Positions 26,101 to 33,200 are shown, counted from the first letter of the stretch. The stretch is 36,729 bases of DNA from Bacteroidota bacterium (GCA_021323165.1 JAJTCJ010000044.1:1-36729), one strand, 5' to 3'. The notes: generated by a model from the letters alone, not told the origin. Numbers and translations: made by a program.

Positions 26101-27050
26101 GCTATCCAGGTATAATTTGCCGGGACATTACTGGTCAAAGGGATATTCACTGCATTGCCGCTGCAGATGGTTGCGGTAGTCGGGCTTGTCATTAAAGGTC
26201 GTGGATTAACAGTTATAGTAACTGTTATAGGAGCTCCGACACAACCTGATGATGTTGGTGTAACAGTATACGTAACAGTTCCAGCGGTTGTACCTGTTGC
26301 AGTTAGCGTCTGCGCTATAGTGGATCCGCTTCCGGAGGATGCGCCAGTAGTACCGCTTTGGCTTGCCGTCCAGGAATAAGTAGTTCCAGATACACTGCTG
26401 CTGAGTGCAATTGAAGTTGCAGTACCAGAACATATTGTTTGTGAAGAAGGAGTAGCCGTTGCTACCGGTGTGGTACATGGACACGTAACTGAGATCGTGA
26501 CGGGATTACAGGTTGCCCCCCCGTATCCATCCACCATCATAAATGCACATTGTCCTGCCGGTATTGTTACCGTAAATGAAAAACCATCAGCTGCACCGCC
26601 TACATTACTATCAAAATAGCTATATTCGGAATTACCACAATCCATCGTTGTTGCATCAAGGCTGGCTCCTACCCATACAGCACCCTGAATATTACATGTA
26701 CTTCCAGATCCTGTTTCATCCGCAACCATGGTTACTGTTACTGCACTTCCTGTAGAATTACAGTATTGATACCATTCCGAATTTTCCACAGAGAAAGGAA
26801 CATCCTGCAAACCATCTCCATCCAGATCCGCGCCAGCGTAGCAGCAAGGATTACATCCGCCATCACCAGAAGTGGGATTCGATCCTGCAAAGCCACTTGC
26901 ATCCAAATTAATTGTTACAGGACTTCCGCATGACAAACTTGTTGCAGATGGAGTTCCACCGCCACCGCCACCGCCACCGGCTGTAAGTTTAGTGTTGATC
27001 GCGACCAGAAAGAAAAGAAACAAAATAGTTAGCTTAATAAAACTTTTCAT
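19437..27050 (-). CDS. Giant T9SS repeat-rich surface protein with CHU_C tail (2537 residues)
   Basis: By eye: signal peptide (1-24, ending NTKLTA); eight Gly; a Cys-rich N-terminal domain (about 33-193) with a calcium-type loop DLDGDGLQD; one divergent PKD-like module; six 93-residue PKD-like modules (286-841, MTSxxTATICSG...TWIAxxNxNxTGEST); paired FSYxGPYC modules (about 842-1009, and two more pairs later); six modules of about 89 residues (1010-1545, WSGGTGxFNPNNTTL...YTPSAxEI); two more distant copies; three Ig-like modules (SFSWSGPGIVSGG); and the C-terminal block 2285-2537 with PKD and CHU_C (LIPNIFTPNNDGNNDQF, DRWGLKIYE, DGTYYYI). T9SS export and surface attachment are inferred from the tail; adhesion is the likely role. 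It starts 25 bp after the membrane-synthase gene and is probably co-transcribed with it. Confidence 0.92.
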   Translation of the reverse strand: MKSFIKLTILFLFFLVAINTKLTAGGGGGGGGTPSATSLSCGSPVTINLDASGFAGSNPTSGDGGCNPCCYAGADLDGDGLQDVPFSVENSEWYQYCNSTGSAVTVTMVADETGSGSTCNIQGAVWVGASLDATTMDCGNSEYSYFDSNVGGAADGFSFTVTIPAGQCAFMMVDGYGGATCNPVTISVTCPCTTPVATATPSSQTICSGTATSIALSSSVSGTTYSWTASQSGTTGASSGSGSTIAQTLTATGTTAGTVTYTVTPTSSGCVGAPITVTITVNPRPLMTSPTTATICSGNAVNIPLTSNVPANYTWIAANNANTTGESTTTQNTSTINNTITNTSSSVQTVTYTITPTSTTGSCVGTTQTVNVTVNPIPVMTSANTATVCSGGTVSISLTSNVASSYTWIAASNTNVTGESTTSQTSSTLSNTLVNTTAVVQTVTYTVTPTSTAGSCPGTPQTVTVTVNPAPTMTSANTATICSGSAVSITLTSNIAATYTWIASNNPNTSGESTTLQNTSTLSNTITSTSAVAETVTYTVTPTSTSGSCVGTTQTVTVTVNPAPVMTSASTATICSGAAVNIPLTSNVASTYTWIAATNTNVTGESTTLQNTSTLNNTLNNTTSAVQTVAYTVTPTSAAGTCLGTTQTVTVTVNPVPTMTSANAATICSGTTVSIPLTSNVASTFSWIAADNVNTTGESTSAQTTATLSNTIINTSSSSQNVIFTVTPTSTVGSCPGTPQTVTVTVNPAPVMTSANTASICSGGTVNIPLTADVASSFTWIGSNNVNTTGESTTLQTTSTLNNTITSTSSSIQTVTYTVTPTSTANSCVGAPQTVSVTVNPMDNASFSYSSSTYCQTGANPTPTVTGLAGGTFSSTAGLVFVSTATGQIDVLLSSLGTYVITYTTNGTCPNTATFNVTITTAPSAAFSYAGPYCQSGVNPSPTFGAGASAGTFSALPAGLTFVSTSTGQINLALTTPGTYTVTNSIPAAGGCAAALATNTVTIDPSAISNANSDQNVCATAPAVTLAGSVGGSASTGTWSGGTGSFNPNNTTLNAVYTPSATEITAGTVSLTLTTNDPAGPCPAVMDQMIITINQPATVSANVDQISCASAPAVTLAGSIGGSASSATWSGGTGTFNPDNTTLTAIYTPSAAEITAGTVTLTLTTNDPSGPCGAVSDQMIITINPIAIANANVDQSSCATSAAVTLAGSVGGSATTGSWSGGTGAFNPNNTTLTAIYTPSAAEITAGTVTLTLTTNDPTGPCSAATDQMTITIDQPTTVNAGTDQTVCSSAASVTLAGVIGGTASSATWSGGTGSFNPNNTTLNAIYTPSATEITAGSVTLTLTTNDPAGACSAVNDQITIFINNPATATANADQVVCTSSPDVTLNGNVGGSATSGSWSGGTGSFNPSASSLNAVYTPSAAEILAGGVTLTLTTDDPAGSCPAATDQMIISIDPIATADAGTDQTVCASSATVTLAGSLGGSAFNGTWTGGAGTFNPNNTTLNATYTPSASEISAGLVTLTLTSNDPVGPCPAASDLVTINITPLDDASFSYSSTYCATGTDPAATISGLNGGTFSSTIGLIILNTATGLIDLDASTLGTYTITYNTNGACPNSSTFDVTITTAPSADFSYAGPYCMSASNPFPSFNSGSSAGTFSATPSGLIFVSTATGEIDLLASTPGTYSVTNDIPASSGCSAASFTTSVTIDPSATVSAGSDASICSGTDYTLLGSFGGSASSATWTTSGTGTFDNTSLPGAVYTPSPADISAGSVTLTFLTNDPSGACSAEVDDLILTITPSDDATFSYGGTTFCSTGSNPIPVITGATGGAFSSTSGLSLDAATGEITLSTSTLATYTVTYTTNGVCPMSSSVTITITNSPSASFSYSGPYCQSAGGTASPVFSGTSSGGVFSSAIGLSLTTGTGAVNITGSTPGTYTVYNDIAASGGCASAIDSAVIVIDQPATAFAGNDTAICAGAVYPTTGSVGGSASSFTWGTAGTGIFIATAYVPSSADSLAGSVQLYIMSNDPANSCGVVNDTLLLTISLPPNVDAGVMQSLACGVTTTVLNGTSAALSPSFSWSGPGIVSGGNTSSATVNATGLYTLTVTSENCSNTDTVSVISNINAPNIDAGAADTLTCINLTGSLNGSSTTVNAQFSWSGPGIVSGGSTPTPTVNAAGTYTLTVIDTANSCIATDTVVVENITTPPDANAGSGQTITCSTTSVTLNGSSTTAGASFTWSGPGIVSGGSTATPIINTAGTYTVTVTDGFSGCTATSTVVVTPDTSSPIADAGPAQPIGCGIIAAILDGSASSTGTTITYNWTTTNGNIVSGVGSITPTVDAAGSYTVTVTNTATGCSSVDSVLVIAAPAPSASFTANPMSGTHPLPVDFTNTSTLSNSYVWDFGDGSPSVSSTNPSYTYNAPGTYTVTLIASNNNACPNTATATIIVFDDISVLIPNIFTPNNDGNNDQFKINSTGVESLSGEIYDRWGLKIYELKGVSQAWDGHTQSGSMVTDGTYYYILQLKGYDKKEYTYTGFIQVLQ
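22416..24023 (-). repeat. Six tandem modules of about 268 bp (WSGG repeat array)
   Basis: Six modules each with a DQxxC opening, VTLAGSxGGSA, TWSGGTGxFNP, YTPSAxEI, LTLTTNDPxGPC and a closing ITI strand. Two more divergent copies occur separately further toward the C-terminus. Confidence 0.88.
24528..26195 (-). repeat. Six tandem modules of about 279 bp (TICSG repeat array)
   Basis: Six modules of about 93 residues, each opening MTS(A/P)xTATICSG and containing TWIAxxNxNxTGEST and TYTVTPTS...VTVTVNP. A seventh, divergent copy precedes them. They resemble PKD-like domains. Confidence 0.9.
26956..26979. repeat. (CCACCG)4 microsatellite encoding poly-glycine
   Basis: Four perfect 6-bp units encode eight glycines right after the signal peptide of the 2537-residue protein. 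Loss or gain of a unit keeps the reading frame and changes the linker by two residues. Confidence 0.9.
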
Positions 27051-27075
27051 GAGGAGAGTTCGTTTTTAATAGCGT

Positions 27076-28635
27076 TTAATTGGTCAATGGTATATTATAT
27101 TCTTCTTTAAACTTTAGAGTAAAATTTTTATAATAGCCTTCCCTCCATTTATCTGCCGCGAACCTGTTCAACTGTTCCATTACGGGTTTATCATCGGTAA
27201 TAATTACCGCGTCCGACATATTTAACTCAAATGTAGGTAAAAAATGTTTATCGATAATATATTCACTTCCGTCTTCAGTTTTTACATTTATAGAGGCTTT
27301 CCACTGAGGTTCTTTTAAATAAGAAATATATAAAACATTGCGCTCTGACTCCTCTGTCTCATTAGTAGCAAAAAGATTTACTTTAAATCCTGCAGCTAAG
27401 AGTGTTTTATATAATGATCTTCCTGCTCTTCCTTCTTTACCTGATAAGAATCCGTTAAAATTTATGACTAACATTCCGCCTTCTGCTAATCGTTCTTTTA
27501 TGTCTTCAAAAGATTCTTTGCTTAAGCCATGAGAAGGAGCAATTTCGCCATTAAAAATATCGAGAACAATGAAATCATATTTCTTCTTACTCTTTTTAAT
27601 GAAACGTCTTGCATCATCCTGAAAGATCTTTATTCCGAACCCTCTTAAATTAAAATACTTTTTACTGATTTCTACTATCCGGCCGTCAAGTTCGACTGCA
27701 TCAACATTGTGCTTACAATATTCTTTAAGCTGCTTGGCAACTACTCCACCACCCAATCCCAAAACGAGTGATGAAGATCCTTGCGGATAAATACTGCCTA
27801 ATGAAGTAATATAATTCGGATAACCCCAGATAGAATAATTGGATGTAGTATTGAACCATGTTTGTCCCATACGATTAATAAAAAGCATTCTTTCATTATG
27901 ATCTTGTTTGTTAATATCTGCAACGATCAACTGACCATTGATACCTTCAGAGTATTCCAGAATTTTTACTGAAGGTGAATCAGACAAAGCAGGCTTTGCA
28001 TTAATTAATCCGATACTTAAGATAATCAATACCACTAATGGAAAATAGAATTGCTTTCTTTTTTGCCTGAAATAAAAAACAAGAGGCAAAGCTGCGGTGA
28101 AGACTATTGCCCATAAAACAGTATGAGATAAACCCAAAGAAGGAATGAAATAAAATCCAGCAAGAAAGGAAAAAAGAATTCCTCCGCAGGTTGAAATACT
28201 ATAGATCTTTCCAACAATATCTGATTTTCGGTCTTTTTGAAGATCCATACAAGCAATGAGCACCGGTGTGGTAGATCCGAACAATAATAATGGAATAAAA
28301 AGTAAAACAATAATGATCAGCCAGGAAAAATATTGATTGTTTGAGCCTATATTGGAATTGTTCTGCAGATAAATAAGGAACCAACCTGTTAATACTACAA
28401 GTGAGTTAAGCGCAAAGACAGACATCGAATATTCTGCCACAGCTCCTTTACCTGCTCTTCTTCCACCTAAAAAATATCCGATAGCCAGAGCAGCAATCGA
28501 AATACAAATAAGGATCGCCCAGATATTAACTGAACTCCCTAAAACAGGGGCAACGATCAAAGGAGATGAAACTTCAAGAAGCATCACCAATCCTCCTTCA
28601 AGGAAAGCGGTTAAAAGGATTTCATTTCTTTTCAT
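27076..28635 (-). CDS. Membrane protein fused to spermidine-synthase-like domain (519 residues)
   Basis: The N-terminal half (about 1-215) has roughly six hydrophobic helices, with EGGLVMLLEVSSPLIVAPVLGSS and AALAIGYFLGGR typical of the MFS-like half of fused MFS/spermidine-synthase proteins. The C-terminal half (about 225-500) has a Rossmann SAM-type site: LVLGLGGGVVAKQL, then VDAVELDGRIVEIS, FQDDARRFI and YDFIVLDIFNGEIAPS. In true aminopropyltransferases the last motif is D-x-x-D-P; here the second Asp is Asn (DIFNGE). Real spermidine synthase activity is therefore doubtful, and the substrate is unknown. The start overlaps the previous gene by 14 bases, and the giant gene follows after 25 bp. 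Confidence 0.85.
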   Translation of the reverse strand: MKRNEILLTAFLEGGLVMLLEVSSPLIVAPVLGSSVNIWAILICISIAALAIGYFLGGRRAGKGAVAEYSMSVFALNSLVVLTGWFLIYLQNNSNIGSNNQYFSWLIIIVLLFIPLLLFGSTTPVLIACMDLQKDRKSDIVGKIYSISTCGGILFSFLAGFYFIPSLGLSHTVLWAIVFTAALPLVFYFRQKRKQFYFPLVVLIILSIGLINAKPALSDSPSVKILEYSEGINGQLIVADINKQDHNERMLFINRMGQTWFNTTSNYSIWGYPNYITSLGSIYPQGSSSLVLGLGGGVVAKQLKEYCKHNVDAVELDGRIVEISKKYFNLRGFGIKIFQDDARRFIKKSKKKYDFIVLDIFNGEIAPSHGLSKESFEDIKERLAEGGMLVINFNGFLSGKEGRAGRSLYKTLLAAGFKVNLFATNETEESERNVLYISYLKEPQWKASINVKTEDGSEYIIDKHFLPTFELNMSDAVIITDDKPVMEQLNRFAADKWREGYYKNFTLKFKEEYNIPLTN

Positions 28636-29233
28636 TCACCGAAGCCAGGTATATTCTGAGTATTATTCCAATTAGTAAAAGAAGGATTCCAAGACAAAAC
28701 GAGGTTAATTTAACACCAAGTACAGGTATAAAAAAATATACAGTTGTGATGATTAGGAAGATCCCGCCAATAGTTCCGGTGCCATATATGATTCCTGTGG
28801 ATCTTCCAATATGGTCATAATAAATATTCAGAATTTTAACAATCAAAGGCGAGATTGTCCCCATAAAAAAAACAGGAAAAAAAAGTATTATCCCTCCTCC
28901 GAATAATGATGCCCATTTGATATCTAAATTCAATAATAGAGGCAAGCAAAAAGAAGCTATTTGCGTAGAAAAGAAGACAAGTATCCCGGAAATTATGTAG
29001 GAAGATGCAAGAAAATTAAATGATCTTTTTTCAGATAACACTCCTCCTACCCAATAACCGATAGCAAGTGCTGCAAGTGTAGTAGTAAGAATAGAAGTCC
29101 ATACGTATATGGAAGAACCAAGATAAGGTGTATATATTTTTATACTCAGAACTTCAAAGGCCATTAAACAGCCTCCTTCAATAAAAGAAGAAATAATAAG
29201 AAGGTATTTCAGAAATGATCTGTTTTCCTGCAT
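28622..29233 (-). CDS. Six-helix membrane protein, MFS-like half (203 residues)
   Basis: This protein resembles the membrane half of its downstream neighbour: IEGGCLMAFEVLSIKIYTPYLGSS and TTTLAALAIGYWVGGVLSEK match EGGLVMLLEVSSPLIVAPVLGSS and AALAIGYFLGGR in position and spacing. About six transmembrane segments fill the whole length and no catalytic domain follows. It overlaps the next gene by 14 bases, implying translational coupling and possibly a two-subunit complex. It could be the relic of a longer 12-helix synthase-fusion protein that split. Transport substrate unknown. Confidence 0.82.
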   Translation of the reverse strand: MQENRSFLKYLLIISSFIEGGCLMAFEVLSIKIYTPYLGSSIYVWTSILTTTLAALAIGYWVGGVLSEKRSFNFLASSYIISGILVFFSTQIASFCLPLLLNLDIKWASLFGGGIILFFPVFFMGTISPLIVKILNIYYDHIGRSTGIIYGTGTIGGIFLIITTVYFFIPVLGVKLTSFCLGILLLLIGIILRIYLASVNEKK

Positions 29234-29279
29234 AAACAGGTAATCTCGATTAGTTGCTAAATATTAATAAAAACATTGA

Positions 29280-29585
29280 TTATTTCTCAACTGCAAGTAT
29301 CTCGGTGGTCTTTACTTCTGAGGCGGCCACATAAACTGTTGTCATATCGCTTTTAACACCCATATTCTTCACATGATCAATAGCTTCTTCTTTTGTTTTA
29401 AAAAGCGGATATATTACATTATCAATTTTGATCACTTTAGGAAAAGCCTCTTTCTCTTTCAATTCAACTTTTACATAACGAATCTCTACGCCACGATCAA
29501 CAAGATTTACTGCAGATAAAGGTTTGATTGCAAGAAACAAAACAAGTGTAAAGCACAGTATCAGATTTTTTTTCAGATTCGTCAT
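29280..29585 (-). CDS. Small exported protein, 101 residues
   Basis: There is a signal peptide (about 1-25, KKNLILCFTLVLFLAIKPLSA) and a short mature region with alternating strands and helices (GVEIRYVKVELKEKE, KVIKIDNVIYPLF, EEAIDHVKNMG). I do not recognise the family. It lies 46 bp upstream of the 203-residue membrane gene with no terminator between, so it may head the operon that ends with the 2537-residue surface protein. The gap upstream (29586-29793) shows only AT-rich DNA and the tatA terminator. Confidence 0.7.
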   Translation of the reverse strand: MTNLKKNLILCFTLVLFLAIKPLSAVNLVDRGVEIRYVKVELKEKEAFPKVIKIDNVIYPLFKTKEEAIDHVKNMGVKSDMTTVYVAASEVKTTEILAVEK

Positions 29586-29772
29586 TTTAGATCAGATTAA
29601 TTGGTTTATAAACTATTGAATTATAAGACCTTAAAAATAAATTTCAGATTGTACACTGCGCAAGGTATTAAAAAGAGAGAATACAAAGCAAGTTAATAGA
29701 TGATAAATTTTTTATAACTCTCTTTTATGTAAACACTGCTTTTATAATCTATATTAATAATAATCAAAAAAA

Positions 29773-29794
29773 ATCTCCATTAAAAAATGGAGAT
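29773..29794 (-). terminator. Terminator of tatA
   Basis: ATCTCCATT pairs with AATGGAGAT around an AAAA loop and is followed by a T run on the minus strand. It touches the first base of the tatA stop codon. Confidence 0.85.
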
Positions 29795-30126
29795 CAATTG
29801 TTAAGAGTATCTTTTATAGTTTTGCCCTCATCGGATATTGCTTTGTTTACGTCTGCAACCTGTCTTTTAACTACCTGCCCGGCTTTATCAATTTCCGATT
29901 GTATCTCTTCGGTATGTCTCTTTATCTCTTGAGAAAACCCATCCGTGCTTTTAGTGATCTCATTCTGAATCTGAGCTTTCGCATCATTAAGTTCTCTCAA
30001 ACCTTTACCAAGTCCCTTGGCTATTCCGGGTAATTTATCCGAACCAAAGAACATAAGCACAACAATAGCAATGATGAATACTTCACCTCCACCTAAGTTC
30101 AAAAAAAGAAAAACAGAGCCTGACAT
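29794..30126 (-). CDS. tatA: Sec-independent translocase subunit TatA
   Basis: TatA forms the pore-associated oligomer of the twin-arginine pathway, which exports folded proteins. The 110-residue product has one N-terminal membrane helix (GGGEVFIIAIVVLMFFGSDKLP), the FG hinge motif (FFGSDKLP), and the amphipathic helix GIAKGLGKGLRELNDAKAQI, followed by a long charged coiled tail. No tatC or tatB lies in the window, so it acts with partners elsewhere. It lies between secDF and the small exported protein, each with its own terminator, and is probably monocistronic. Confidence 0.92.
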   Translation of the reverse strand: MSGSVFLFLNLGGGEVFIIAIVVLMFFGSDKLPGIAKGLGKGLRELNDAKAQIQNEITKSTDGFSQEIKRHTEEIQSEIDKAGQVVKRQVADVNKAISDEGKTIKDTLNN

Positions 30127-30207
30127 TTATCTGATTTATTATAATACAGCTCAGCCCCCAAGATTATAAAAAAGTCCAGGATAACTAGCTGACACACATA
30201 AAACAAA

Positions 30208-30234
30208 AGCCCGGTATCTTTTGAATACCGGGCT
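30208..30234 (-). terminator. Terminator of secDF
   Basis: AGCCCGGTAT pairs with ATACCGGGCT around a seven-base loop, 18 bases beyond the secDF stop at 30252, with TTTTGTTTT on the minus strand. Confidence 0.9.
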
Positions 30235-30251
30235 CATAAAAATGATGGTTA

Positions 30252-33200
30252 TTAAGCTTTCGCAGGAACCGGCTTATCAGCCTTTTCACTTTCCAGATCA
30301 ATTACAATCGGAGTTGCTATACAGATTGAAGAATAAGTTCCGATAACAATACCAATCAACAACGCGAATGAGAATCCTTTGATAGTTTCACCGCCAAAAA
30401 TAAATATCGCCAATAATACGAAGAAGATAGTCAATGAAGTATTGATTGTACGGCTTAATGTACTGTTCAAGGCAAAATTGATAACTCTGACTCTTTCATT
30501 CTTGTCAAGATCAGTTTTATTGCGTTCTGACAAGTATTCACGGATCCTGTCGAATACAACGACTGTGTCAGTCATGGAGTAACTCATAACGGTAAGGATT
30601 GCTGCAATAAAATCCTGAGTGATCTCTAATGAGAAAGGAAGTATTCCATCAAAAATCAGATAGAAAGAAAGAACCATTGCAACATCATGGAATAATGCGA
30701 CAACCGCACCCAAACCATACTGCCATTTCTTAAATCGAATGAAGATGAAAATAAACATGACCAGACACGATAACAATACAGCCCAAACCGATTTAGACTT
30801 AATATCGCGGGAAACCGTTTCACCTACTTTATCGGATGACATCACCTGGTATTTCACTCCAAGAGTTTTAAGACCTTCATTCAGTTTGCTTTCAACTTTT
30901 GATTCTGCATCTCTTGAAGCATCTTCAATAAGATAAGTAGTAGTAATTCTTAATTGAGTGTTAGCTCCGTAAGTTTTTACTTCAGGTGCTTCACCAAAAG
31001 AAGTTGTAAGTGCTTTATTCACCTCTTCGGTTGAACGGATCTCATCTAAACGAACAACATATGAACGACCACCCTGAAAATCAACACCAAGACTGAAACC
31101 ACCTTTTTGGAAATAGCAGAAGATACCTGCAGCGATGATCAATCCTGAAAATGCATAGTATAACTTACGTTTTCCAACGAAATCGATATTGATGTTCTTA
31201 AATGCTTTTGCAGTCATTGGTATTGAGAACGGAATCTCTTTGTTCTTGCTCAACCAACGATCAAACACTAAACGAGTAATGAAGATCGCACAGAATAAAG
31301 ACGATATGATACCGATGATCAAAGTTGTTGCAAAACCCTGGATCGGACCTGTACCGAAAACGAAAAGAATGATACCAAGTAATAAACCTGTTATATGTGA
31401 ATCGATCACCGAGGACATCGCATTCTTATATCCTTCCTTGATTGCAACAGCTGTTGACTTACCAAGAGCAAGCTCTTCACGGATACGTTCAAAGATAAGA
31501 ATGTTCGCATCCACGGACATGGCGATCGTTAATACGATACCTGCAATACCTGGTAAGGTTAATACAGCCTGGAATGAAGCAAGGATACCTACAACAAAGA
31601 AGTTATTGATTACCATCGCAAGATCGGCAACCCAACCCGCTTTACTGTAATAGAAGCCCATAAATAAAAGAACAAGAACAAGAGCGATCAATGTAGAGAT
31701 GAAACCTTTTTTAACTGCTTCTGCTCCTAATACCGGACCTACAACTGTTTCCTGTACAATGTGTGCAGGAGCAGGTAATTTACCAGCTTTAAGAATGTTC
31801 ACTAAATCGTCTGCCTCTTCATTCGAGAAATTTCCTGTGATTGAAGAAACACCTCCTGCAATTTCGTTCTGAACTGTAGGGAATGAATAAACACTGTTAT
31901 CAAGAACGATAGCAATCGATTTACCGATATTGTCTTTTGTTAAACGTTTCCAAACCTGACCTGCCTCTGCAGTCATTGACATTGAGATCTGAGGTGATCC
32001 TCCGCCAGCCTGGTCAAATACTTTACGTGCATCAACAATGATATCACCTGATAAAGGAGCTTTGCCTTCTCTGTTAGTACTGCGTATAGCAACTAACTGA
32101 ACAGTTGTTTCTTCTTTGTCAAAAGCTTTAAATGTCCATAGGAATTTCGTACCTTTTTTGAAGATCGATTTTACTTTTGGATTGTTAAGGTATTCATTCA
32201 CTTTTCCAGTATCACCGATAGCAGCGTATCCAACAACAGGACCGCGACCAAGAACAGGCTGTCCTTTATCATCACGACCAATTGCCGCACTTAATACCGC
32301 AAATAATGGATTTTCTTTACGAAGACGAGCGATAGTGTCTGCTCTTGTTTCACCTGCTTTTGCAGTATCTTCTTTATCATCTTTACCTAACTGAGCAGAT
32401 AAAGAAGTAAGCTTACTTGTATCTTTTGCAGCAGATTTAACAGTATCAGTTTCAGTTTTTGCGATAACAGTTTTTGTTTTACTTGTATCACTTTCAGCAG
32501 CAACGACTGTATCTGTCGGAAGCATTATTTCTTTTAATCTGGTATTCGCTTTATCAAGCAAAGGATAGATCTCCTCATTATCATAAGTTTCCCAGAATTC
32601 AAGATTTGCACTTCCCTGTATCAATTTACGTACACGCTCTTTATCTGTAACACCCGGAAGTTCTATAAGGATACGGCCTGAAGAAGCAAGACGCTGGATA
32701 TTAGGCTGTGTTACACCAAACTTATCAATACGAGCTCTTAATGTATTCTCTGAAGTTGCAATTGCTTCTTCAATTCGTTCACGTAAATATTTTAACACAT
32801 CTTCATTTGAAGTATTAAAATCAACTTTTCCTTTTAATTCAATCGTCTGGAAATTGATTGCAAGTTTTCCGTTTGGATTTAGTTTTTGAAACTCCTCTCC
32901 AAAAATTGTAACGAAATCTTTAGTTGAAGTTTTTTGAACTTCCTGTGCTTTTGCAAGCGCATTTACGAAAGAAGGCTCATTGCTGTTATTGGACAAACCA
33001 CGAATGATATCCGCAACAGAAACTTCAAGGGTTACGTTCATCCCACCTTTCAGATCCAGACCTAAATTCAGCTGACGTTTTTTAACATCATCATATGTGT
33101 AGGTTGCAATACCAAGATCGATAACCGTTTTTTTCTTTAATGAATCCAGGTAATAGTTATATTTTGAACTCTTTACAGAATCAAGATATGTATTTTCCAC
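30252..33200 (-). CDS. secDF: Fused protein translocase SecDF (N-terminus in another frame)
   Basis: SecDF uses the proton gradient to pull exported proteins through SecYEG. SecD comes first: LNLGLDLKGGMNVTLEV (about 46-62), then a large periplasmic P1 domain with an acidic Thr/Lys-rich insert (about 235-300), and the multi-helix region TGNFSNEEADDLVNILKAG, SVDANILIFERIREEL and FGTGPIQGFATTLIIGI. SecF follows: GVDFQGGRSYVVRL, then YSMTDTVVVFDRIREYLSE. The fusion is normal for Bacteroidota. The GTG at 33200 leaves the protein without its first membrane helix. That helix (MQNKGAIRLFAILLALAC) is encoded just upstream in a shifted frame (33181-33303). Removing one G from the CCC/GGG run at 33225-33227 joins the two into a 1016-residue protein reading FTWWQAASNSGVENTYLD. 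Confidence 0.94.
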   Translation of the reverse strand: MENTYLDSVKSSKYNYYLDSLKKKTVIDLGIATYTYDDVKKRQLNLGLDLKGGMNVTLEVSVADIIRGLSNNSNEPSFVNALAKAQEVQKTSTKDFVTIFGEEFQKLNPNGKLAINFQTIELKGKVDFNTSNEDVLKYLRERIEEAIATSENTLRARIDKFGVTQPNIQRLASSGRILIELPGVTDKERVRKLIQGSANLEFWETYDNEEIYPLLDKANTRLKEIMLPTDTVVAAESDTSKTKTVIAKTETDTVKSAAKDTSKLTSLSAQLGKDDKEDTAKAGETRADTIARLRKENPLFAVLSAAIGRDDKGQPVLGRGPVVGYAAIGDTGKVNEYLNNPKVKSIFKKGTKFLWTFKAFDKEETTVQLVAIRSTNREGKAPLSGDIIVDARKVFDQAGGGSPQISMSMTAEAGQVWKRLTKDNIGKSIAIVLDNSVYSFPTVQNEIAGGVSSITGNFSNEEADDLVNILKAGKLPAPAHIVQETVVGPVLGAEAVKKGFISTLIALVLVLLFMGFYYSKAGWVADLAMVINNFFVVGILASFQAVLTLPGIAGIVLTIAMSVDANILIFERIREELALGKSTAVAIKEGYKNAMSSVIDSHITGLLLGIILFVFGTGPIQGFATTLIIGIISSLFCAIFITRLVFDRWLSKNKEIPFSIPMTAKAFKNINIDFVGKRKLYYAFSGLIIAAGIFCYFQKGGFSLGVDFQGGRSYVVRLDEIRSTEEVNKALTTSFGEAPEVKTYGANTQLRITTTYLIEDASRDAESKVESKLNEGLKTLGVKYQVMSSDKVGETVSRDIKSKSVWAVLLSCLVMFIFIFIRFKKWQYGLGAVVALFHDVAMVLSFYLIFDGILPFSLEITQDFIAAILTVMSYSMTDTVVVFDRIREYLSERNKTDLDKNERVRVINFALNSTLSRTINTSLTIFFVLLAIFIFGGETIKGFSFALLIGIVIGTYSSICIATPIVIDLESEKADKPVPAKA

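Noticed and set aside
22416-26195. Regularly spaced repeats that could suggest a CRISPR array
   Set aside because: The period is 268-279 bp and the units are coding, in one long open frame. CRISPR repeats are about 25-40 bp with short unique spacers.
27076-28635. Calling the fused membrane protein a true spermidine synthase
   Set aside because: The catalytic D-x-x-D-P motif is DIFNGE and the putrescine-side residues are not evident, so only a spermidine-synthase-like domain can be claimed.
31189-31650. 153-codon plus-strand frame inside secDF
   Set aside because: It is antisense to highly conserved SecD/SecF coding sequence and shows no recognisable domain.
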